Below, piece by piece: positions 55,881 through 64,000 of a stretch of 64,000 nucleotides of DNA. This stretch comes from Lingula anatina (taxonomy: Eukaryota; Brachiopoda; Lingulata; Lingulida; Lingulidae), in the NCBI RefSeq assembly GCF_001039355.2, contig NW_019775580.1, positions 102,060 through 166,059 on the forward strand, read 5' to 3'. Positions within the stretch are counted from its first letter, which is position 1. Each line of letters starts with the position of its first letter. The translations under genes and the position numbers were made by a program. Under the pieces are notes generated by a model. The model was given only the letters and a program-made list of their open reading frames with translations, had not been told where the DNA came from and made no database searches.

Positions 55881-57829
55881 GTCAGTTGCCATACGTATGA
55901 AAGACCAGAATGTGTCCCCTTTCACAAATTGGCGGTTAGTTTATTTAGAGTGCACCGCATGAAGGTCACTCTTGTCACTGCTGCATACAGCGTGGAATGT
56001 GTATCTTAAAGTTAACAGAAACATTTTATTGCTTTTTGTAAGCTGTAGGAAGTAGTTTAGTCTTGACTGAATATAAGCGTTCACCACAAAGTAGTACCAT
56101 TCATCTGTGACGCATCATAAAATCTGGGTACATCAAATTACTCTAAGAAAATTTCTTACAATGTCCACAGCTGCTCCGACAAGCCAAGACGTCATTTTCC
56201 AAAAAATAAAAAAGTCATAAGCCGTCAAGCCTTCTTTGAAAATATAGGCCGTCCAGTGATGTTAGCAACTGTCCAAACGATGGCTGGACCGGTTGCTGGG
56301 AAAAGCCTTGCTCATAACGGTATATATATTTATCAAGGGGCTTACTGACATAAAATTTGGGCACTTATAGATTGTGCCTGCTTGTATTGAGCTAAATTCT
56401 GAATAACAGTGTGGTAGGTACTGCTGTTCGATGTGTTTTGGTGTACTTATCCTGAGTTCTCAAAAAAAAAAAAAAAATCTGAAAAACAGAACACTTGGAT
56501 CATTGTACTATCATGGCCGGGGCCTTCTTGCTATCCACTTTGTGATATCCACTTCATGGTCGGCTTCTCTAGGTTAAACTTACAGATGACATTACCCACC
56601 TTATATGCAAGTGCATGGCTCCCAAAATCAACCAATTATATTAAAGGATAAAATTCTAATATATCCAAGTTTAATTGTTTGTGCATTTTGTAGAAGTTGC
56701 CCATACCACCTTGTTAGTTTGGAGGGTTAAGCTGGATCAAGTCCGTGCAAAATTCTTTTAAGCTTTGCAGGCAAAATCAATCTTTCTTTATGTCTCTGGC
56801 TCCTGGTATAGCCCAATGATCAGATTTATCCAGTGCCTTAAGGTCTGCTGAAGCAGCTCTTTGAAAATAATGCACAGGTAGATTTTTACCTGAGATAAAT
56901 ATCGCCAGCAAGGGTGCATTCAATACACTCAAGACAAAGATTACCTGTGAACTGAAGGGCACTTTACCATTAAGAGGTAAAGGGATTTCCATCTAGATGG
57001 ACGATTAAGATTGGACTTCTGATGGTAACTAGTATTGTTTACCTCAGTTATGTGAAAGCAAACGAGAAAGGGTGTTAGAACAATGGTGCATATATGCAAT
57101 TATACAGAGGATTTGTACATTCAGGTGACATTACCTGTTACTTACAATAGGAGGGGATTTTTGATAATATTCCTTGAAAAATACACTAAATTGATAGAGA
57201 ATAATATCATGGTTGGCCAAAAAATTGTATGCACAGTGAATCCGTATGAATGCCTGGTTATGCCCCTTGTCAAAGACATATATTCACAGGCAATTTCGGT
57301 AACTTCACATAATATCTTTTTACTGTAGGCTGTAGCTCCTAATAGTATTGATAAACAAAGTATCACGTTTTCAACAATTAATATTTTAAAATATAATCCA
57401 TGTCTGCAAGGTTGTGTCAATGACCAAAATACAACGTTGAGTCAACGTCACATAATTACGGTGTTTTGACGTGGCTGGATCAAGGTTGATTTTACTTTGA
57501 ATTGAGGTAGATCAACGGCAATTCAATGTATCAACCTGTTTTCAACGTTGATCCTAGGTGACTATGCCTTCTGGGAAGGGTGTAATAGTCAGCATATTGT
57601 CAGAATGAACCTGGGCAAGTGACAAGTGAACATTAAATGATTGAAACTGGTTATTGTTGTCAGCATTGGATTTCCTCATAGCGATCTACACCTAACTATT
57701 TTGACCACGAACTTGTAAGGTAATATCAATGTGTTATCCAAATTGAAAGCCTTCAATGGTGTCCGTATTTCAAGCCTTTTTCTAAATTGAATTCATTACT
57801 AAATTTTTCGCAGTTCCTGTTGCAAACCA
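55881..57829. other. Non-coding stretch between repeat clusters
   Basis: AT-rich. At 57430-57550 there is a segment dense in caacgttga, gtcaacgtca and gatcaacgg phrases, partly inverted, resembling a small DNA element. No exon recognised. Confidence 0.45.
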
Positions 57830-58080
57830 TTTCCTGATGACTATATGAAAACTGCCTTCTAGCATGGACAAAAAGTCCAAGCTTCTAGGCTTGCTCGGAT
57901 TGCTGACAATCTCTTGCTGACAAATGCAGTTACAAAGTCCCTTGAAGTAGTGTGGAAATTGCCTTATCGTCGTGCTCAGATCGCTCACGATCTCCCATTG
58001 ACACTCTTCCAGTCCCTTGAACAAATATGAAAATGGCCTTTCTGTCTTGCTCAAATTGCTAACGAATAGATGATAACTGC
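57830..58080. repeat. Degenerate tandem repeat of about 85 bp, cluster 2
   Basis: Same phrase order as 55423-55880 (tatgaaaatggcctttctgt, cttgctcaaattgctaacga, ctcccattgacactcttcca). Roughly three units. Confidence 0.7.
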
Positions 58081-58279
58081 CTTTTCAGTTTAGTCTAGAT
58101 TACCTATCACTTGTGTGTTTCTTTGAAGATGGTTTAAATTACAAAATGTAAACACTTTTCAAATGTGTACATTAGCGCAACTATGTGCCAGCTAATCAGT
58201 TGCATTGTTGAAAAGCTGCTGGTCAAGATTGGGTTGCCTAAGCTAAAAAGTGGACATTGAGCCCTGCACCCCCCACAAC

Positions 58280-58500
58280 CTAGTATATTTGATCGCATCT
58301 CGGTCATCTTGGTCGCAGCACACGGCAGAGAGAGACCATAATACACAGTTGGGCTGCTGTGGTGAAGGATACCTGTGTGCCGCACATACCGATCTGTGGT
58401 CGTAGTGGCCTTCCTGCACGGCAGAGAGAAGTCGTAATGCCGAGTTCGGCTTCTGCAGTGAAGGCTACATATGCGTCGAAGACACCAACCCGCGCATGGC
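58280..58500. repeat. Two-unit tandem repeat of about 100 bp
   Basis: The phrase cacggcagagagaga/cacggcagagagaag is followed by taat, gttgggctgctgtggtgaag or gttcggcttctgcagtgaag, then gatacctgtgtgccgcacat or gctacatatgcgtcgaagac. The copies start near 58320 and 58419. Confidence 0.65.
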
Positions 58501-58559
58501 GACATGAGAATACACTCGTGCATAAAGCTCCGCCCGACTTCAACGGTAATCACAGATAA

Positions 58560-59203
58560 AGGCTACTTGTACGTTCGCCATAGACACTGATTGGCTGTTG
58601 TGTTGGTTTCAGTGCATAGAAAGGAGCAACGGTAACACTAAGCTACCACAGTAAAGATTATCTGGCCATGGTAGACTATAATCCCCTGCTGTCTCTCCCT
58701 CCGTCCACATCCATTCTGAGTGCCTGGATCGTTTTTGAAAAACGACACTTGTTTCTGGCTGCCTGAATCGCTTTTGCAAAAGGACACTACTTATAATGAT
58801 ACTGCTCTGCATCCCTAGCCAACAGTACCGCTTGTTATCTAGAAACTTGGGTTGTACACAGTGATCGGGTGAAAGTATGTGTATTACTGACACTCACCCA
58901 ATTACCGACACTCACCCATCACACATTATGGTAACTCTAAATAGATCCTCGGGAGAAGATAACATAAGGCCTAGCAATGGACAGACAACTTCCAGTCAAA
59001 ATTGACAGAATTCCATGAAATTTGAACGTTTGGAAGTTCTGAGCACCTCCATTTCTTGAATTTCGGCCAAAACGAACTTTTCCCAAATTTAATTGTTTTC
59101 AACTGTTCGAAATTCATGGCACATTACCATACACTGATTTTATAACTGTAACTGGAAATAAACTACCACAGAGGAGTAAGAATGCATGGTGACCATTTTC
59201 CCC

Positions 59204-59248
<45 letters not shown>

Positions 59249-59480
59249 AAATATTGCCCATTACTAAGCCCACTAATACTAAAGTTCACTGACCTGTTAT
59301 GATCAAGCTGGGGCAGATTTTTTAGCCAGACAGCAGACAATGAGCAAACTGGATAAAAGAAACTGTATATACATGTGTACCTTGTATACAGAACATATTG
59401 TAAGGAGTTGCCATGTGTTTGGCTTATATCCATCATATCCCTCTGGGGATTTTGCTCATTTCTTCCATATGTTTATCCAT
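58560..59480. other. Region upstream of the TSR exons
   Basis: No exon recognised. It contains a short repeated phrase (ctgcctgaatcg..ttttg.aaa / gtgcctggatcgtttttgaa near 58721 and 58758), and a TA microsatellite. It may be intron of the TSR-containing gene. Confidence 0.4.
59207..59245. repeat. TA microsatellite
   Basis: Pure (AT)n tract of about 38 bp. Confidence 0.95.
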
Positions 59481-59482
59481 AG

Positions 59483-59653
59483 TCAATGGTGGGTTCACAA
59501 ATTGGAGTTCATGGGGTACCTGTAATGTCACCTGTGGTGGAGGCTCCCAGTCAAGAACCAGGACATGTACCAATCCAGTACCACAAAATGGAGGTGCTGA
59601 TTGTGTGGGAATCACACTGGAGTTACAACAGTGTAATACTCAGGGGTGTCCAG
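59483..59653 (+). CDS. Thrombospondin type-1 repeat exon 1
   Basis: The 171 nt exon, phase 1 to phase 1, follows acceptor ttatccatag and precedes donor GTAAAT. It encodes NGGFTNWSSWGTCNVTCGGG, then [11 protein letters not shown] and [14 protein letters not shown]...CG.G...R.R.C...............C........C....C is a complete TSR with six cysteines. TSRs are extracellular adhesion modules, often C-mannosylated on the tryptophans. Symmetric phase-1 exons are easily shuffled or duplicated. The parent protein cannot be named from repeats alone. Confidence 0.88.
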
Positions 59654-59843
59654 GTAAATTATTTCTTCCTTTTGGTGAGATTTTATTCATATATATTGTT
59701 TTATTCATGATGTATTAATTAAAATAAAGTATATATGCCATCTTGTATATTTAAATGTAAAAAAGTCTGCGGCTATAACTGATGTTATGGTATCCAGCTG
59801 GTCAGTCTTCAAGAACTATTTTACAAAATACCTTATATTTCAG

Positions 59844-60020
59844 TGGATGGAGGATACAGTCAGTGGAGCACTTGGGGCACTTGTTCTTCTACATGTGGAG
59901 GTGGCTCTCAAACAAGAACCAGAACTTGCACAAACCCTACTCCAGCTTTTAATGGCAATGACTGTTCTGGTCTTGGACCTAACTCAGAAACACAGCAATG
60001 CAACACACAGGGATGTCCAA
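59844..60020 (+). CDS. Thrombospondin type-1 repeat exon 2
   Basis: The 177 nt phase 1-1 exon, acceptor atatttcag and donor GTGAGA, encodes [20 protein letters not shown], then [20 protein letters not shown] and CNTQGCP. It joins in phase to exon 1, so at least two TSRs are adjacent in the protein. Confidence 0.88.
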
Positions 60021-60158
60021 GTGAGACAGCAACTTTACAAAAATTATTTTCAGGACAAAAATCAAATACATTTTTTCTTATTTTCATGTATTAAAAGGGA
60101 AAGTGTATACAAAAAATCTAGAAGATCTGTATGTTAATTAACAAATTTTATTCATTAA

Positions 60159-60652
60159 GGCTCCGTTCACATGGAAAAATCTATTTTCTAAAAATCTATT
60201 TTTGGTATCTTGTGATCACGGTCTGTGCTGTGGATACCCCACGGTGTAATAACTGGCAAAGCGAGCGAGTTATTTTCAAAGCTGTTATTAATTCTCGGCT
60301 GATTTCGGAGGAGATTCTGAAACCTTGACGCATGCGTAGTAGGAAGTTAAAAAGTAAATGGTGGTCGCGGTTACTTTGAAAAATGTGTTTGTCAAATTTG
60401 TGCAACAACAAGATGAAGAAGATGAAGAAGCTATACACACAACAGATATGAGTGCAACTGTTACGATCCGATGGCAAGCGATGCATCAAGGTATCAGAAT
60501 CTCTTCTGAGCGCAGCCGAGATTTAATTACAGCTTTGGAATTAACTCGCTCGTGCTACCAGTAATTACGCTGCAGGGTATCCAGGGCAAAGACCTTGATC
60601 ACAAGATACCAAAAATAGATTTTTAGAAAATAGATTTTCCATTGGCAGAGCC
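60159..60652. mobile_element. 494 bp MITE with long inverted repeats and TAA duplication
   Basis: The left end ggctccgttcacatgg and right end (other strand) ggctctgccaatgg lead into a common arm of about 100 bp that includes aaatctattttctaaaaatc and tttttggtatcttgtgatca. TAA flanks both ends (60156-60158 and 60653-60655). The structure fits a PIF/Harbinger-type MITE. It lies in the interval between TSR exon 2 and the repeated copy of TSR exon 1. Confidence 0.85.
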
Positions 60653-60686
60653 TAATAGAGCATATCTCTACACTTTTCATTTGTAG

Positions 60687-60857
60687 TCAATGGTGGGTTC
60701 ACAAATTGGAGTTCATGGGGTACCTGTAATGTCACCTGTGGTGGAGGCTCCCAGTCAAGAACCAGGACATGTACCAATCCAGTACCACAAAATGGAGGTG
60801 CTGATTGTGTGGGAATCATACTGGAGTTACAACAGTGTAATACTCAGGGGTGTCCAG
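60687..60857 (+). CDS. Thrombospondin type-1 repeat exon, copy of exon 1
   Basis: Same 171 nt length, phase and donor as 59483-59653, with essentially one residue change (GIILE for GITLE). The following intron is also almost identical (60858-61047 versus 59654-59843), so this is either a very recent tandem duplication or the second haplotype. Confidence 0.85.
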
Positions 60858-61047
60858 GTAAATTATTTGTTCCTTTTGGTGAGATTTTATTCATATATAT
60901 TGTTTTATTCATGATGTATTAATTAAAATAAAGTATATATGCCATCTTGTATATTTAAATGTAAAAAAGTCTGCGGCTATAACTGATGTTATGGTATCCA
61001 GCTGGTCAGTCTTCAAGAACTATTTTACAAAATACCTTATATTTCAG

Positions 61048-61096
61048 TGGATGGAGGATACAGTCAGTGGAGCACTTGGGGCACTTGTTCTTCTAC
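61048..61096 (+). CDS. Thrombospondin type-1 repeat exon, copy of exon 2, truncated
   Basis: The first 49 nt match 59844-59892 exactly ([15 protein letters not shown]), then the single N at 61097 is followed by unrelated sequence with no cysteines. The truncation coincides with the N, so it is most likely an assembly join. Confidence 0.85.
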
Positions 61097-61097
61097 N

Positions 61098-61560
61098 TGC
61101 TGCTCCTCCCTTTTCTGATATTAGGGAAGAAATGATGCATTTGAAAGAATATATGTTTTGTGTTATAATTTTAAATGTTTTGTTTGAGAATGGTAGTGTT
61201 TGTTGTTAAATGTGCAAGACATGAAAATAGCCTACACTTTCATTCACACAGATATGTTCTTGGGTTAAAATAACTTTGTCTTTTATTGTTCATGTATGGA
61301 AATGGCCTGAAAAACTAAATTATTGGTCAGAAAAAAAACTATTAGTACTCACCATAACTTTTTAAGAATAGAAGAAAAGTCCACCAGGGGGTCATATTTC
61401 TGTTTAGATAAGAAGTTTTTTTTTTTTGCAAAATGCACATACTACATAAATTAGACCTCAGCAGTTAGGTGGCATTTGTGTGCCAAACGCTTTTTTGGCA
61501 TTATTATTTATTTAGTGGAATAATTTGAATTCTCTTTAGTAATTTGAATTCTCTTCTGTG
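61098..61560. other. Non-coding stretch after the contig join
   Basis: AT-rich; no exon recognised. Contains a direct repeat (taatttgaattctcttt at about 61520 and 61540). Confidence 0.4.
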
Positions 61561-61583
61561 TAGCTATAGGTATGACCACTCAC

Positions 61584-62052
61584 CTTCACTGAGATATCCA
61601 TGCTTTATCTCCTGAGCCTGCAGGAGAACATGGGGCAGCAGCAGACAAAAAGCTGCTCCAATGTGGAGAGTTTGTGCCACAGGACCCATCTGCTGCCAGA
61701 AACGCTTTCCAAATCTTGTCTCCAAATATCTAAGACGTGCCTCCTTCTTGCTTAAAATTTCTTCTCCAAGCCTAACACCATCATTGGCATAATTTTCCAC
61801 TTTGAATATGGCAGCCAACGCGAAAAATGGCAAACACAGCAGTGATAGTGCAATAAGAGCAACATAGGAGGTGAATTCCAAAGATGGCATTTCATCTTCT
61901 TTCCAATGTAAACTTTTGAATGCTGAGTACCTGCTAACGGCCAGGTAGGTCAGGTATCCTTGTGCGATCAGCACAATGGCACAATACCAGATGCACCAAA
62001 AGGAGTTGAAGCGGATTCTGCATCCACACACTTTTTTCTCCGATAAAGGCAT
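61584..62052 (-). CDS. Tincar-like multi-pass membrane protein, first coding exon
   Basis: ATG at 62052; open for 156 codons to the donor GAAG|GTGAGT. The N-terminus has a Cys-containing basic segment (KKVCGCRIRFNSFW), then three hydrophobic segments (about residues 20-40, 61-83 and 128-145). Conserved-looking phrases are FWCIWYCAIVLIAQGYLTYL, AIFKVENYANDGVRLGEE and AAFCLLLPHVLLQAQEI. The pattern W.IWY...V...QGYL, then LPFF..A..KV.N.ANDG.RLG, then GP.A...H...A.CLLLP..LL.A..I..G.L fits my recollection of Tincar, an eight-span protein of heart and eye development in Drosophila. Only three of the spans are on this exon; the rest lies below 61584 or was lost at the 61097 join. The family name is moderately sure. 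Confidence 0.6.
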
Positions 62053-64000
62053 CTTGTGTCCTTATAGTAATTCTGTGCTTTTAAGTTTTTTCTCGTCTGT
62101 TTTAAGTTGTCATCCTGAATCTTTCTCTGCTATCTGAAAGTAAAAAACAATGTTGCTTTGAAAATCAACCAAAACAAAGATTTGCAAATGCACAAGCTTC
62201 TGAAGTCTCAGCAACTGCCAAGTCTTTTTCTTTGGGTTTAACATTCTAACAAAATGAAATGTGGGAGGTTTTAGGAAGTAGTATATACAGCTACATTTTG
62301 GGCATTAAATCACCAGCTTTTTGTGATCTGGCTGTGAAGACCAAAAACCCACAGAGTTTGGTGTATGGGAAAGTGACCCAGTACGTGAAACACTGCTCAC
62401 TTTCAATTCAGTCTTGTCTTTCGAGATCCGGATGTTTTGTTGTCTGACTTTTCCACTCCTCACTGCAGCCTCTTCTCTTTTGAAGCAATTTTGCTTGTAA
62501 CTCATGGGCACAAGTTCATATATACAGACCAGTGAGTTCACAGCATGACACATGTATTCATAAACTAAGATGTAGCAGTCAGCGGCTAATGAATTTACTA
62601 CCAGTGTCTCTCTGTGCATCTATCATGGAGTGAACTTTACAAGGTGTATAAGAACTTTTTACCAGTACTTTTTTTTTCATCAAGAAAAAATTAGGCCACC
62701 TGCTTGCAGGATGTTTGACATCCTATTAAAACATCAGCTTCTCAGGAAATCAGATGAATATATTAGAAAAACAAACAGTAGTAATTAGCTTAAGTTGAAG
62801 CTTTTAGGGACTGCCTGTACATCTTGGGAGTGTCTCTTTGGATAGAGCCTTGTAGGAACAGTTAAGAAAATGGATGAAGAATAAGTACTTAATGCATGAG
62901 AGTGTTTTGCTTCAATTTCTACCAATTTGAAGCAGTTTATATCTTGACTTTTGTGTGTCTCCTAGATTCAGCTTGGCAGCTCATTGTTGAGGGTTTATTT
63001 TGACAGTTGTGGAAACGTGCTGTGCCAAGTTAAGATTGAAAAGAGAAGAAAGCTATTTGGAATAAAACTTCACTTATTATCAAACTGCCAAACTAAATTT
63101 ATCACAAGCTCTTGACAATAATTGTACGTGTGTGAGTCAGTATAATGAAGATTTTTCTGAAAATTTGTGAATTAGTATTTATTTCCTAATACTCCTAAAT
63201 TCAACTCTTAGAAAACACTCTTTAAAATATGTTATCAAACCATATCAAGATTGTATAACCTGGGTAAAAAATAATTTGATATAAAGTTGATATAGATAGT
63301 ATAAGTAGAATCATCAAAATCCAGCTTTGATGGCTCTCTGGATGTTGTGGCTGGTATGGATGACAGAAACCTATTTTTTGAAACCTGTCCTGATATGTTG
63401 CAAGTGTGACTGTGAATCATTGGCAAAGAATGCCCTTTGTTATTGCTTTGTTGAAAGAAATGAGAAAATAAATTGTCTTGTGATTGATTGTCTTTAAATA
63501 TGACAGCATAAGTGACAAAAGTTTACAAACTGTTGAACACTGAAAAAGGGTAACATGTTACCAAGTATAATCTAAAAACTTGCACTGTAGATGCTGAATG
63601 AAATTCCTCACAACTTAAAAAGCTTTGATAAACAGCAGGGGCATGCTGGGTTAAAAAACAAGTCAAGTGTATCAACATGATAGAGAAGAAGATAAAAGCC
63701 CCCCACAACAAAGATTTCCATGAACATAAGTCATATCTGCTCTGCGTGAGAAGTCATTTGCACTCCTTGGGAGAAAAGTAATGGTGGCATGGTGCCCCAG
63801 CTATTGTGAGTGCACTGAGAAAAAAATACAATCTTTGACATAAGAGATGCTTTGCTCCCTGCTTTCCTAGTTCTTTGGCATTTTTGTGAGAGAGATAACC
63901 CAGAGATTAACAGGTGCAGGGGATGGAAAGATGAGACCATGAAAAGATAGAACAGGGCACGCCTTAATCAGAGCCAATGGAATCAAAACAAACCCAATAC
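62053..64000. other. Upstream region of the Tincar-like gene, no further gene seen
   Basis: A purine/pyrimidine-mixed AT-rich stretch. A short 5' untranslated exon may end near 62130 (ctttcag-like context on the minus strand), but I cannot prove it. No transposon ends, RNA genes or protein-like frames are visible to the window end. Confidence 0.4.

Noticed and set aside
1-64000. CRISPR arrays, bacterial operons, rRNA or tRNA genes
   Set aside because: No regularly spaced identical repeats with unique spacers, no operon-like gene packing, and no cloverleaf with conserved A/B boxes that I could recognise; the window is eukaryotic.

Overview
This is a window of animal nuclear genome, not bacterial. 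Genes are split into short phase-consistent exons with GT/AG borders, the base composition is AT-rich, and transposable-element debris is dense. The gene content (an astacin protease, LRIG, thrombospondin type-1 repeats, a COR-CARD protein, a Tincar-like membrane protein) fits a marine invertebrate. Frequent taggcctat palindromes and elements ending CAGGGGCGGATCC...GGATCCGCCCCTG suggest a deuterostome such as an echinoderm, hemichordate or amphioxus, but the phylum is inferred, not proven.

Layout. (1) 2.3-6.7 kb, minus strand: an astacin-family metalloprotease with a phase-consistent eight-exon model from signal peptide to the zinc-binding helix; the 3' part lies outside the window. Its first-exon region recurs in two near-identical ~3 kb modules (11.0-14.0 and 15.6-18.6 kb). 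(2) 7.6-10.8 kb: a LINE fragment cut by a PIF/Harbinger fragment, then a dead Tc1/mariner element with intact terminal repeats. (3) 18.6-31.4 kb: mostly non-coding, with hAT-type and TAA-flanked MITEs, a Helitron-like end, and the 3' tail of a Ty3/Gypsy element. (4) 34.1-45.5 kb, minus strand: the C-terminal half of an LRIG receptor-type protein (last LRRs, LRRCT, three Ig domains, one membrane span, complete cytoplasmic tail). (5) 45.95-48.0 kb, same strand, immediately upstream: the C-terminal part of a ROCO-like protein, a COR domain followed by a separately spliced CARD exon, interrupted by one in-frame TGA. (6) 51.0-55.3 kb, minus: a hAT element with terminal repeats and an eight-exon transposase gene carrying lesions. 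(7) 59.5-61.1 kb, plus: thrombospondin type-1 repeat exons. (8) 61.6-62.05 kb, minus: a first coding exon of a Tincar-like multi-pass membrane protein.

Assembly. Several blocks occur twice and meet at N runs or single N characters (24551, 40299, 41137-41139, 48015, 50665, 61097). At 40-42.7 kb one copy has, and the other lacks, a TTAA-flanked insertion; at 45.6/49.2 kb the copies differ by a 213 bp MITE. The simplest reading is that two divergent haplotypes were strung together, so gene order between copies should not be taken literally. Some blocks, especially the CARD/LRR block and the astacin first-exon modules, could instead be true duplications.

Functionally the window is an accessory-rich stretch of extracellular-matrix, receptor and innate-immune type genes. 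The most interesting item is the COR-CARD gene lying tail-to-head with, or nested in, LRIG.
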